Shown: positions 27,103 through 35,091, counted from the first letter of the stretch. The stretch: DNA of 41,876 bases from Halobacteriales archaeon QS_3_64_16 (GCA_003021705.1 PXRJ01000049.1:20403-62278), one strand, 5' to 3'. Numbers and translations: made by a program. Notes: generated by a model not told the origin, from the letters alone.

Positions 27103-27822
27103 ATGAGTCCGCCCGACGACCGGTCTTCCTCCGAGGACCGGTCGGGTCCGATCGACTGGCTGCGGTGGTTCGCGACCACCGAAGAGGGACCCGCCGCCTA
27201 TATTCGGGACGTGCTTACGAGCGCCGGAGCGGTAGTCCTCGTCGGACTACTGCTCTTCGGCATCAGCGGGATCTGGCCGCCGATGGTCGCCGTCGAGAGC
27301 CCGAGCATGACCCCACACATGAAGACCGGCGATCTGGTGTTCGTGATGGAAGAACACCGCTTCGCACCGGAGGCGGCCTACGAGGATACAGGGGTAGTCA
27401 CGACGGCGATCGGCGAGCGGGTCGGCTACCGGGAGTTCGGACAGCCGGGCGACGTCGTCGTCTACAAGCCCGGCGGCAGCGATCTGGAGACGCCGATCAT
27501 CCATCGCGCGCGCTTCTGGGTGAACGAAAGCGAGAACTGGTACGAGGAGGCGAACCCCGCCTTCCTCGCCGGAGCGGACGACTGCGAGGAACTCACGAAC
27601 TGCCCGGCCCCCAATGCGGGTTTCATAACGAAGGGCGACGCGAACCCCCAGTACGATCAGGTGGGAGTGAGCGCGATCAGCGATCCGGTCAGACCGAGCT
27701 GGGTGATCGGCACCGCTGAGTTCCGTATTCCTTGGCTCGGGTGGGTCCGCCTCGCCTTCGCGGAGGCCGCGGCGAGCGCAACGATGGTCGGCGCTGCGCT
27801 GGAAGCACCGATCGCGAGCTAA
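27103..27822 (+). CDS. sec11: Signal peptidase I, archaeal/ER type
   Basis: A membrane serine protease (239 aa) that removes signal peptides from Sec substrates. It has a cytoplasmic N-terminus of about 40 residues, one TM segment (SAGAVVLVGLLLFGISGIW), then the box B motif VESPSMTPHMKTGDLV with the catalytic Ser. The His of TPIIHRARF replaces the bacterial Lys, as in archaeal and ER enzymes. KGDANPQYD carries the acidic residue, and a second hydrophobic segment lies near the C-terminus. The start is the ATG at 27103 (MSPPDDRSSSEDRSGP). Together with polB and orc1 it forms a block I associate with the main haloarchaeal origin. Confidence 0.93.
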   Translation: MSPPDDRSSSEDRSGPIDWLRWFATTEEGPAAYIRDVLTSAGAVVLVGLLLFGISGIWPPMVAVESPSMTPHMKTGDLVFVMEEHRFAPEAAYEDTGVVTTAIGERVGYREFGQPGDVVVYKPGGSDLETPIIHRARFWVNESENWYEEANPAFLAGADDCEELTNCPAPNAGFITKGDANPQYDQVGVSAISDPVRPSWVIGTAEFRIPWLGWVRLAFAEAAASATMVGAALEAPIAS

Positions 27823-27865
27823 GTACTAACGAGCAGCTATCGAAAAGAGTAATCGAGCCGACGGC

Positions 27866-29764
27866 TCAGTCCTCCCCGTCAAACCGGGACTGGACGAGGG
27901 GGTCGACCTCCCGGAGATCGGCCAGCCGCGAGTCGTTGAGCAGGACGTTCTCGGTTTTGTCGGTCGGCACCGAGAGACTGATCTCCTTCGTTCTCCCATA
28001 GCGTCCCTTCGAGACGACGACGGCATTGACGATACCCAGCATGTCGAGTTCGCTGATGAGATCCGTGACCCGGCGCTGGGTGAGGACGTCGGCGTCGATC
28101 TCCGTACAGAGCCGGCGGTAGATGTTGTACGCCTCGCCAGTCGTGATATTATGGACGCCGTTGTGTTCGAGCGAGACGATCGCATACAGCACGAGCTTCG
28201 ACTGTGTAGGGAGGGTCCGGACGACTTCGACCACGCGATCGAGTTCGATTTTCTCCTGGGCGCGCCGGACGTGGCTCTCCGCGACACCGTTGGCCCCGCC
28301 TCGTTCGGCGAGTTCGCCCGCCGTCCGGAGCAGGTCGAGTGCACGCCGGGCATCGCCGTGTTCCTGGGCCGCAAACGCCGCACACAGCGGCAGGACGTCC
28401 TCGGTAAGTGCGCCGTCCTCGAAGGCCAGATCCGAGCGATGGGCGAGGATATCCCGAAGTTGGTTCGCGTCGTAGGGCGGGAAGACGATCTCCTCCTCGC
28501 CGAGCGAGGACTTGACTCTCGGGTCGAGGAAGTCGGTGAACTTCAGATCGTTCGAGATGCCCATGATCGACACCCGGGAGGTATCCAATCCGGTGTTCAT
28601 CCGCGAGAGATTATAGAGGGTGTCGTCGCCCGATTTCTCGACGAGCTTGTCGATCTCGTCGAGCATGATGACGACCACGCGCTCGCGGTACTCGACGGCC
28701 TCGAAAAACGTCGAGTAGACCCGGTCGGTCGGCCACCCGGTCATCGGCGCGGGTTCGAACGAATCCCGATCGGCCTCCAGTTCCTCGATCCGCTCGGTAA
28801 CCTCCGACACCGAGTCGAACTCGGTGTCCTCGAGGCTTCCCTCTCCCTTGCGAACGTCCGCCTCGAGGCTCGCCAAGGTATCGAGCCGGTCGTCAATGAA
28901 CTCCCGGTTCTGTTCGATGAAGGCGTTCGCGAGCCGCGCGAGCACGCGATACTGGGTGTCGGTCACCTCACAGTTGATGTACTCGACCGTACAGGGTACG
29001 TCGTACTTCTGGGAGGTGCTCTCTAGCTCCTGACTGACGTACTTCGCGCTCGCGGTCTTTCCGGTGCCGGTCTTCCCGTAGATGAGGATGTTGGACGGAG
29101 TCTCCCCGCGCAGCGCCGCGACGAGGATCGTCGCTGTGTTGTTGATCTGGTCCTCGCGGTGGGGAAGCGTCCGGGGAGTGTAGGAGGGACGAAGCACGTC
29201 TTTGTTCTGGAAGATCGGCTCGCCGCTGAGCAGGTCGTCGAACAGCCCTCTCGAGGGCTCGTCCGCGGCGGACTCTTCGACCGACGATCCGGCAAGTGCG
29301 GCGTCCGGATCGACGTCGACATCGATATCCGCCGCGTTCAGGTTCGCTTCGATCTCCTCGACCGAACGGGACGAAGTGTCCCGGACGCGCTCGGCGGGAT
29401 CGGCCCGGTCGCCCGTGGCGTCGGCCGGTCGGGGACCGACGATCGGAGCGGAATCGGGGTCGGTCGGCTCCTCTCCCTCTTCTTGCTTCTCTTGCCCTTC
29501 ATCCCGCTGTGAGGACGGCCGGTCGCTATCGACCGATCGAACGTCGGGATCGGCATCGCGAGCGGCCTTGCGGTCGCGATGAGTCGAAGACGGTTTCGAT
29601 GGCGGCTCGGTCGATCGGCGACCGTCCTCGTCGCCTCCGTTGTCCTCGCTATCCCCGTTACCGTCGTTGGCCTCCTCGCTCTCCTCGGACGTGGAGGGGG
29701 CGCTCTCGTCACTGGAGGCGGTTGCGTACCGATCCGATCCCTCTCTTGGTTGCTTGTCGAACAT
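27866..29764 (-). CDS. orc1: Orc1/Cdc6 replication initiator
   Basis: An AAA+ origin-binding protein of 632 aa, divergent from the adjacent origin. Residues 1 to about 175 are an acidic, Ser/Glu/Asp-rich low-complexity extension, longer than in most Orc1/Cdc6 proteins. The AAA+ core has Walker A GKTGTGKTASA at about 230-240, Walker B VVIMLDEID, sensor 1 in GISNDLKF and sensor 2 HGDARRALDLL. A winged-helix domain (about 520-632, TQRRVTDLISELDMLGIV) reads origin recognition boxes. An insert of about 40 residues (RKGEGSLEDTEFDSVSEV...) sits in the core. The start is the ATG at 29764. A TATA-like TTTAAGA at 29946-29952 implies a leader of about 155 nt. Confidence 0.95.
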   Translation of the reverse strand: MFDKQPREGSDRYATASSDESAPSTSEESEEANDGNGDSEDNGGDEDGRRSTEPPSKPSSTHRDRKAARDADPDVRSVDSDRPSSQRDEGQEKQEEGEEPTDPDSAPIVGPRPADATGDRADPAERVRDTSSRSVEEIEANLNAADIDVDVDPDAALAGSSVEESAADEPSRGLFDDLLSGEPIFQNKDVLRPSYTPRTLPHREDQINNTATILVAALRGETPSNILIYGKTGTGKTASAKYVSQELESTSQKYDVPCTVEYINCEVTDTQYRVLARLANAFIEQNREFIDDRLDTLASLEADVRKGEGSLEDTEFDSVSEVTERIEELEADRDSFEPAPMTGWPTDRVYSTFFEAVEYRERVVVIMLDEIDKLVEKSGDDTLYNLSRMNTGLDTSRVSIMGISNDLKFTDFLDPRVKSSLGEEEIVFPPYDANQLRDILAHRSDLAFEDGALTEDVLPLCAAFAAQEHGDARRALDLLRTAGELAERGGANGVAESHVRRAQEKIELDRVVEVVRTLPTQSKLVLYAIVSLEHNGVHNITTGEAYNIYRRLCTEIDADVLTQRRVTDLISELDMLGIVNAVVVSKGRYGRTKEISLSVPTDKTENVLLNDSRLADLREVDPLVQSRFDGED

Positions 29765-29911
29765 GGTGTCTAGTCTGTCGTCGAATCGCCGTCTCGCTCG
29801 GCTCCGGTTTTCTCGGGCGGGATGGAGCCAACGTGGTCGAAAGGACGATTCGTCACCCGAGCGAGGGCCGATCGACCACCCTCGCCCAGGAACTCTGATC
29901 TCCTTAACGTC

Positions 29912-29955
29912 CACCTGATCCAGGGGAACCAGGGGTAGGGAGGTTCTTAAACTTT
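29912..29955 (-). promoter_or_regulatory. orc1 promoter region with CCAGGGG repeats
   Basis: On the minus strand GGAAAGTTTAAGAACC (about 29943-29958) resembles BRE plus TATA directed at orc1. Just downstream lie two direct copies of CCAGGGG, with GTCCACCTGATCC, a sequence weakly similar to the ORB core. Initiator autoregulation is possible but not shown by sequence alone. Confidence 0.45.
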
Positions 29956-30101
29956 CCCCTACGATGAAAGAGAAGCGATTAGAAGAACTCCGAATGGCGA
30001 GTAAAAGCGTGAGAACGGTGGCGAGAGGGGAGATGAGGGAGGGAGTCAAGCAGGAACTTCGGAAAAGGAACGAGGGTGAAAGTAGCACAGTCCGGACGAT
30101 A

Positions 30102-30130
30102 CCCCCCCACCCCTTCGTTTCGAGTGGAAC
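30102..30130 (-). repeat. Origin recognition box 1 with G-string
   Basis: The minus strand reads GTTCCACTCGAAACGAAGGG followed by GTGGGGGGG. It is in inverted orientation relative to the box at 30331 and points its G-string away from the AT-rich region. The core differs from the other box by C versus T at one position. Confidence 0.9.
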
Positions 30131-30180
30131 AGCCGACGAGGGTGGGGAGGGGGTCGAGGGCTTTCTGTGAGAGGAAAGAT

Positions 30181-30300
30181 TCAAGACTACTAGTCTCCTA
30201 CTGGTCCGTAGCATTCGGGAAGCGAATACTACAGCTACTACATCAATAGTTCTAGCCTATAACTAGTAATTTCTAGAAACTTCAGAGCTGATAGTATCGT
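30181..30300. other. AT-rich duplex unwinding element
   Basis: The G+C content by hand count is 28/60 for 30181-30240 and 20/60 for 30241-30300, in a GC-rich genome. It contains short palindromes (ACTAGT twice, CTAGTAATTTCTAG) and repeated CTACTA-type words. It lies between the two inverted ORBs and is the likely melting site. Confidence 0.75.
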
Positions 30301-30330
30301 CTCGATCTCGCTCTCCCGCCGCCGCAAGTG

Positions 30331-30358
30331 GCTTCCACCCGAAACGAAGGGGGGGGGG
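30331..30358 (+). repeat. Origin recognition box 2 with G10 string
   Basis: The plus strand reads GCTTCCACCCGAAACGAAGG and continues to a run of ten G (30349-30358). It is inverted relative to the box at 30102-30130. It is the expected binding site for the Orc1 winged helix and AAA+ domain. Confidence 0.9.
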
Positions 30359-30480
30359 TTCTCCTTCCTCTTTTCGTCCTTTTTTTCCCTTTTTCTCCGT
30401 TCTCCCTGTTGTTCTCATTCGTCTCTCCCCTTCCTCCTCGCCTCTCCACTGGCCCTTCTCTTCTTCTTCTCCTCGTTTTC
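30359..30480 (+). other. Pyrimidine-rich tract next to the origin
   Basis: By hand count only 11 of 122 bases are purines, so one strand is about 91% C+T. It starts directly after the G10 run of ORB2, so purine/pyrimidine asymmetry switches abruptly at 30358/30359. No open frame of note. It may favour unwinding, triplex formation or helicase loading; the function is inference. Confidence 0.7.
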
Positions 30481-30507
30481 GGTTATCGTTCGTTCCCGAG
30501 CCGTCTG

Positions 30508-30586
30508 ACACAGGCTTAAGTAGCTGCGTTGAGGTAGCTCTTCTAATGCCGCGGCTCTTCGCGCGTCGCGGGCATGGGAGGACAGG
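30508..30586 (+). promoter_or_regulatory. oapA promoter, leader hairpin and Shine-Dalgarno
   Basis: GGCTTAAGTAG near 30512-30522 resembles a TATA box. ATGCCGCG (30545-30552) can pair with CGCGGGCAT (30567-30575) with one bulge, forming a hairpin just before GGGAGG (30576-30581), a strong Shine-Dalgarno 5 nt from the oapA ATG. The hairpin could modulate ribosome access. Confidence 0.45.
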
Positions 30587-31219
30587 ATGGGACTGCTGAC
30601 AGGATTGAGAGAAAGCCTCACGAAGTTGTTTTCGGGCGGGCCGACACAGCGACGCATCGGGATCTACGGGCCGCCGAACGCCGGGAAGACCACCCTCGCG
30701 AATCGCATCTCGCGGGACTGGACCGGGGACGCCGTCGGCCCCGAGAGCCACATCCCCCACGAGACCCGGCGCGCCCGTCGGAAGGAGAACGTCGAGATCA
30801 AGCGCAACGGCAAGTCGGTCAACATCGACGTCGTCGATACTCCTGGTGTGACCACCAAGGTCGATTACACCGAGTTCATGGACCACGACATGGAAAAAGA
30901 CGACGCCGTTCGCCGCTCGCGGGAAGCCACCGAGGGCGTTGCCGAGGCCATGCACTGGCTGCGCGAGGACATTGACGGCGTGATCTACGTGCTCGATAGC
31001 GCGGACGATCCCTTCACCCAAGTCAATACGATGCTCATCGGCATCATCGAGTCCCGCGATATACCGGTACTCATCTTCGCGAACAAGACCGACTTGGAGG
31101 ACGCGAGCATCAAACGCATCGAGAACGCCTTCCCCCAGCACGAGACGGTGCCGCTCTCGGCGCTCCACGGCGAAAACATGGACGAAGTCTACGACAAGAT
31201 CGCGGAGTACTTCGGGTAA
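30587..31219 (+). CDS. oapA: Origin-associated Era-like GTPase OapA (ArvA)
   Basis: A 210-residue small GTPase. G1 is GPPNAGKTTL (about 28-37), G3 is DTPGVTTK, G4 is NKTDLED, and G5 is PLSALHG. The amphipathic N-terminus (MGLLTGLRESLTKLF) might bind membrane. Encoded next to oriC in haloarchaea (OapA), the same family has been linked to archaeal vesicle formation (ArvA). The start at the ATG at 30587 has a strong SD. It is the first gene of oapA-oapB-oapC, 2 bp before oapB. Intact. Confidence 0.92.
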   Translation: MGLLTGLRESLTKLFSGGPTQRRIGIYGPPNAGKTTLANRISRDWTGDAVGPESHIPHETRRARRKENVEIKRNGKSVNIDVVDTPGVTTKVDYTEFMDHDMEKDDAVRRSREATEGVAEAMHWLREDIDGVIYVLDSADDPFTQVNTMLIGIIESRDIPVLIFANKTDLEDASIKRIENAFPQHETVPLSALHGENMDEVYDKIAEYFG

Positions 31220-31221
31220 CG

Positions 31222-31635
31222 ATGGCCAAGGCAAACTCCGACTCCGGTGCCGACGACGGTAATGACGACAACGACGGGGACGGCGTTCAGATCGATCTGA
31301 TCAGCAGCGAGCGGATGGCCGACCTCGCGAGCATGGAGAAGATCCGGACCATTCTCGATGGCGTCCACGACGGTAATATCGTCATCCTCGAGGAAGGTCT
31401 CTCGCCCGACGAGGAGTCCCGACTCATCGAGGTGACGATGGCCGAGATCGATCCCGACGAGTTCACCGGCATCGAGATCGAGACCTACCCGCGCCCGGAT
31501 TCGGGCGGCGGGTTCCTGAGCCGGATCATGGGCAACGAGAATACTGCGAAACTCACCGTGATCGGACCGGCCGATCGTATCCAGACCCTGCACAAGGACG
31601 AGACCCTCATCAGCGCCCTCATCACCCGCCGGTAG
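31222..31635 (+). CDS. oapB: Origin-associated protein OapB (ArvB; DUF2073-type)
   Basis: A 137-residue protein with an acidic, Asp/Asn-rich start (residues 1-22) and then a conserved domain: QIDLISSERMADLASMEKIR, ILEEGLSPDEESRLIEVTMA and the C-terminal AKLTVIGPADRIQTLHKDET. I assign it by sequence memory of the DUF2073/OapB family and by its place between oapA and oapC. Biochemical role unknown; probably works with the OapA GTPase. Starts 2 bp after the oapA stop, so translation is likely coupled. Confidence 0.88.
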   Translation: MAKANSDSGADDGNDDNDGDGVQIDLISSERMADLASMEKIRTILDGVHDGNIVILEEGLSPDEESRLIEVTMAEIDPDEFTGIEIETYPRPDSGGGFLSRIMGNENTAKLTVIGPADRIQTLHKDETLISALITRR

Positions 31636-31646
31636 ACGAACATAGA

Positions 31647-32747
31647 ATGCCCCACCAGTGCACTGACTGTAGCCACGTCTTTCCCGACGGCTCGAAGGCG
31701 ATGCTATCGGGCTGTCCCGATTGTGGCGGGAACACTTTCCAGTTCCTCCCGGAGGGCGCGATATCGGACGGGGAACTCGGCGACGCCGAGGCTCCCAACG
31801 CGGCTGGTCCCGACACCAGCGCCGACGCGGCTGATGCGGACGAGGCCCCCTCGGCATCCAGGCGAGTTCCCGTCGAGTCGGCCGAGTCCACCAGCACCGA
31901 CGACCCCGACGAGCCGGTGGCTCCACCGGAACCGCGCCGAGAGAATCCCGTCCCTCAAGGACGGCTCGAACGGGCGACCGAAGCCGTCCGCTCGTTCGTC
32001 TTCGATTCCCCACGCACCCACACCAGTTCTTCGAGACCCGAGAAATCCGAGCGAGCGGGCGACCCCGCCGAGAACGAGGCCGACGCCGGTAGTCAAGCCG
32101 ATTCGGACGACGCGGCCGAGTCCGTTGGCAGTTCCACCCGAAACGGAGGGGACCGGCCCACAGACGGAAGCTCTCCTCCCGAGGCCCCCCACACCGAAGC
32201 TGACGCTCCCTCGGCGAACGCGGTCGATGCCGGTGAGGAGGGAGCCGCGGCCGACCCGTCGGCCGGCACCGACGCCGATGCTCGAACCGATCCGGACGGC
32301 CGGACCGATCCCAGAGACCGAACCGATCCCGATACCGCCGCCGGCTCCGAGGAGGTCGCCGCCGACGCTTCCAACGCTGCGGCCGAGGACCGCCCGCCGA
32401 TAGCGGACCGGGAGGACGCCGCCGGTACCGACGAGTCCCGGCCCACGCCGTCCGACGCCACTCCAGCCGACGCTGCCGACGCCGTCGACACCCGGACGCC
32501 GCCTTCCGGAGCCAAGGACGGACGGATCGCCGCCGAACCCGCCGAGGATCGGCCCGACTTGGAGGAACTCCGCCAGGAGCTCAACGACCAGTTCGAGAGC
32601 ATCAAGATCGTCGAACCCGGCCAGTACGAGCTGAATCTGATGGAACTCTACAACCGCGAAGAATACATCATCGCGCTCCGGGAGGACGGCCGGTACGCCA
32701 TCGAGGCCCCCGAGACCTGGCTCGGCCGGCGTGCCGACCGGGAGTAG
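31647..32747 (+). CDS. oapC: Origin-associated zinc-ribbon protein OapC (ArvC)
   Basis: A 366-residue protein in three parts. The N-terminal zinc ribbon (CTDC at 5-8, CPDC at 23-26) is followed by a very long acidic, Ala/Asp/Pro-rich linker (about 35-310). The conserved C-terminal domain is LEELRQELNDQFESIKIVEP followed by GQYELNLMELYNREEY, ending ETWLGRRADRE. Family members usually have a shorter linker. An ORB-like 20-mer lies within the linker (32132-32151), encoding SSTRNGG. It is 11 bp after oapB. Function is unknown beyond association with OapA/B. Confidence 0.88.
   Translation: MPHQCTDCSHVFPDGSKAMLSGCPDCGGNTFQFLPEGAISDGELGDAEAPNAAGPDTSADAADADEAPSASRRVPVESAESTSTDDPDEPVAPPEPRRENPVPQGRLERATEAVRSFVFDSPRTHTSSSRPEKSERAGDPAENEADAGSQADSDDAAESVGSSTRNGGDRPTDGSSPPEAPHTEADAPSANAVDAGEEGAAADPSAGTDADARTDPDGRTDPRDRTDPDTAAGSEEVAADASNAAAEDRPPIADREDAAGTDESRPTPSDATPADAADAVDTRTPPSGAKDGRIAAEPAEDRPDLEELRQELNDQFESIKIVEPGQYELNLMELYNREEYIIALREDGRYAIEAPETWLGRRADRE
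32132..32151 (+). repeat. ORB-like element inside oapC
   Basis: TTCCACCCGAAACGGAGGGG matches the origin box TTCCACCCGAAACGAAGGGG at 19 of 20 positions. It lies in the low-complexity linker, where amino-acid constraint is weak. There is no long G-string after it. It may be an extra Orc1 site outside the core origin or a coincidence; see findings. Confidence 0.5.
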
Positions 32748-32787
32748 CCCGGAGCCGACCTCGGGACGGCCGCGCCGAACGGACGGG

Positions 32788-32793
32788 TTTAAA
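32788..32793 (+). promoter_or_regulatory. TATA box for the microprotein gene at 32818
   Basis: GGGTTTAAACG with TTTAAA centred 27 nt upstream of the ATG at 32818 predicts a leaderless transcript, independent of the oap operon upstream. Confidence 0.6.
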
Positions 32794-32817
32794 CGAGTGC
32801 CCCGGAAACTGGCGGGC

Positions 32818-32907
32818 ATGAGTCAAGCGACCAGGATCGTCCTCCTGACGGTCGCCATCGCGGGCGCGCTCGCGCTGGTGCTCATCGTCACCGAGGCTCT
32901 CGCCTGA
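32818..32907 (+). CDS. Single-span membrane microprotein (29 aa)
   Basis: A 29-residue peptide, MSQATRIVLLTVAIAGALAL then VLIVTEALA: almost entirely one hydrophobic helix. It is preceded by a well-placed TATA box, and its stop overlaps the ATG of the next gene (TGATG, one shared base), so the two are probably translationally coupled. It is too short for default gene callers. Function unknown; conservation of the pair would support it. Confidence 0.6.
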   Translation: MSQATRIVLLTVAIAGALALVLIVTEALA

Positions 32908-33689
32908 TGTTCGCCGAGCGCGACCTCTCGGAGGAACTCCTCGACGTCCGCGCGGAGCACGCACCCGAAACGATCGTGCTCGATACCGAGCGGGACTTCG
33001 AGACGCTTCCCCCCGCGATCGCCGAATCGCTGGGCCTCTATACCGAGTCGCTCTCGCCCGCCTCCTACCCGACCGAGTGGCTCCCCGACTCCGCACCCGA
33101 CCAGCTGCTCACCTATGCGAGCGAGGCGTTCACGGTAGGGATGCCCGGTGACGGTGGTGTCGCCTGGACGACCCAGACCGACCCGCCGATCGTCCTCGTG
33201 AAAGCACGACTCGAGGGCTCGCCCGCGGAGTTCATCGATTTTCTTCTCGCCGAGGCCCTCGTCCAGATCGGCCTCGCGCTCCCCGAACAGTTCCTGTCCT
33301 TCTTCGGGGCGACCTACTCCGATCTCGACGCAGCCGTTTCGCTCTCGCCGGCCGATACCTACCAGCTCGCCGCCGCACTCTACGAGGCCTATCTCGGGTT
33401 GCACACCCGCGAGGTGTTCGGAGCGTGGGAAGAGTCCGTCCCTAGCCTCCACGACGCCTGGCGGGACGCCGGCGAGCGCATCGCCCCCAGAGTGTCGGAA
33501 CTGCCCGAAAACGTCGCGCTCGGGCGGACCGAGTTCGCCGACGCTGCTGAACTCGCGTGTAGCGCGATTAAACACGACCTCGAGATCCCGACCCCCTTCG
33601 GCGCGCTCGACACCGAAGCGTACCGGGAGTACGGCCCGGGCTATGCACTCCGGTGGGCCGAGAAGACCTTCGAACAATTAGAGGAGTGA
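32907..33689 (+). CDS. Uncharacterised haloarchaeal protein (260 aa)
   Basis: A soluble, acidic, largely helical protein: MFAERDLSEELLDVRAEHAP, then a core with SPAEFIDFLLAEALVQIGLA and PEQFLSFFGATYSDLDAAVS, ending YALRWAEKTFEQLEE. No signal peptide or catalytic motif is recognisable. It resembles a haloarchaea-specific family of unknown function kept near oriC1 (possibly DUF7089, from memory). The start overlaps the microprotein stop (TGATG). Intact. Confidence 0.75.
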   Translation: MFAERDLSEELLDVRAEHAPETIVLDTERDFETLPPAIAESLGLYTESLSPASYPTEWLPDSAPDQLLTYASEAFTVGMPGDGGVAWTTQTDPPIVLVKARLEGSPAEFIDFLLAEALVQIGLALPEQFLSFFGATYSDLDAAVSLSPADTYQLAAALYEAYLGLHTREVFGAWEESVPSLHDAWRDAGERIAPRVSELPENVALGRTEFADAAELACSAIKHDLEIPTPFGALDTEAYREYGPGYALRWAEKTFEQLEE

Positions 33690-33749
33690 CTTCGAGACTC
33701 TATCGTCGAGTCGGTTCTCTGTCGATCGAGCGATCACCAAGCCTACCGT

Positions 33750-34374
33750 TCAGAGCGCAACGGCGTCGCTCATCGGTTCCGCGAATACCGCGACGGTGCG
33801 CGTGTAACTATCACCTTCGATCGAGACCGTCGCTTCGACCGATCGGGGTCCAGCGTGGACGAGTCGCCAGAGCGCTACCGGGTCCGAATCGGCGGTTCTG
33901 TTCCCTCGATCACCGTTAGTAGTGGTGAGGGGAACGACCAACGAGTCCAGTCCCGTCGGGAGACTGGCCGAACTGGCATCGAACCCGCCGGTTTCGAGTC
34001 GGTCGACGGCCGCTTCGTGGGCCCGTTCGGCCCCCGCGTCGGCGCATTCGATTCTCATCCACTCCTCGAACGGGACGGTCTCGAACCGGGTTCCACTCGC
34101 GGTTTCGGCCACCCCGACTCGGAACGTCCTATTGGCCGGGCTGTGCTCGAGATCGCCGCCCGCCGGATCGCCCGTTCGCTCGGTCACCGAGGTGGGCGCT
34201 CCCTCACACCGGACCGGTCCCGACGATACCCGCCCGACGAGTGATCGCAAGCGCGCGCCGACGGCGCTTCCGCCCCCACTATTCCCACTCGGCATCGGCG
34301 TCCGGTGGGGTGGTGGCGACACATCCCGAGACGAGGACACTCCCGGCTGTGGCGAGAAGCGTTCGACGGTACAT
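33750..34374 (-). pseudogene. Tat-type lipoprotein gene with frameshift after the lipobox
   Basis: The true start is probably the ATG at 34374: MYRRTLLATAGSVLVSGC is a twin-arginine signal with a lipobox (VSGC), and a TATA-like GTATAAGA sits about 34 nt upstream. That frame stops after ATTPPDADAEWE. The body of the protein (VTERTGDPAGGDLEHSPANR, then FRVGVAETASGTRFETVPFE) continues in another frame; deleting one base from GGGG at 34317-34320 joins them. The frame may instead start at the ATG at 34340 without a signal, but this seems less likely. The body predicts a small secreted beta-rich protein of unknown function. Confidence 0.6.
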
Positions 34375-34512
34375 ACCTATTTACAATAACTATTCGGCAA
34401 GTATCTTATACCCATCGAACGACTAGTACTGCGCCAGTCGACCATCCGACTCGTACCGATCGAACTCCATTCTTGTTTATCCGGTACAGGCACCCTGGGA
34501 ACCCTGAGCTGC

Positions 34513-35091
34513 TTAGAACTCGCCGCGAACGCTGCCGTCCTCCGCCAAGGTAATCGTGCCGTCGAACAGGTCGCGATACCCCTCGAGAACGTCCTCGTCG
34601 TGGACCTCTTCGGCGAGGTGAAAGAGCCCGACTGCGTCGTGTTCGTCGAGTAACGAGAGGATGTCCTCGACGGCACTTCGCGCCCGGTCCTCGTCGGCAT
34701 AGTAGGCCATCTCGGTCACCGAGTCGACGCTCACGCGCAGCTTCCCTTCGTGGCTCGCGAGAAACTCTTCGGTGACCTCGACGATACCTTCCAGGTCGTC
34801 GGGCGAAGAGACGTAGTGGATCCCCTCGCCGCTGCGCCGCGAGTAGCCCCGCTCGACGCTCAGGGCGTCGAGGATCGTCGCCCGGGAGCGATCGACGTCG
34901 TAGTGTTCTAATTTCTGTTCGACTTCCCGAGCCGTCGTTCGGGTCGAGATCACGAGGAAGCGGTCGGTGTCTTCCTTGAGGAAGTCGGTGTCGATCCGGT
35001 CGGTCTCGCCGGTGCTCGGATGTATCAGTACGACCCCGGTCCCTCCGGGAATCGAATCGGGCGTGTCCTCGACTTCCAAGCGATAGTCCAT
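34513..35091 (-). CDS. Uncharacterised RecA/KaiC-like haloarchaeal protein (192 aa)
   Basis: MDYRLEVEDTPDSIPGGTGV begins like a KaiC/RecA-fold ATPase, but the P-loop is degenerate (HPSTGETDRIDTDFL, no GKT). Later DALSVERGYSRRSG and VSVDSVTEMAYYADEDRARS resemble the Walker B region of KaiC-like proteins (hydrophobic strand ending VDS). It therefore probably does not hydrolyse ATP and may be a regulator. It fits a haloarchaeal DUF family near oriC1 (possibly DUF7090, from memory). Intact. Confidence 0.72.
   Translation of the reverse strand: MDYRLEVEDTPDSIPGGTGVVLIHPSTGETDRIDTDFLKEDTDRFLVISTRTTAREVEQKLEHYDVDRSRATILDALSVERGYSRRSGEGIHYVSSPDDLEGIVEVTEEFLASHEGKLRVSVDSVTEMAYYADEDRARSAVEDILSLLDEHDAVGLFHLAEEVHDEDVLEGYRDLFDGTITLAEDGSVRGEF

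Larger units (their letters stand above)
29765..30586. other. Chromosomal replication origin (oriC1-like)
   Basis: This 822-bp region between divergent orc1 and oapA holds no gene. It contains two inverted ORBs with G-strings (30102-30130 and 30331-30358), a 200-bp spacer whose right part (30241-30300) is only about 33% G+C by hand count, and a pyrimidine tract (30359-30480). This layout (initiator gene, inverted ORBs around an AT-rich unwinding element, oap genes on the other side) is the known organisation of the main haloarchaeal origin. The calls rest on the motifs seen plus established knowledge of haloarchaeal oriC1. Confidence 0.92.
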
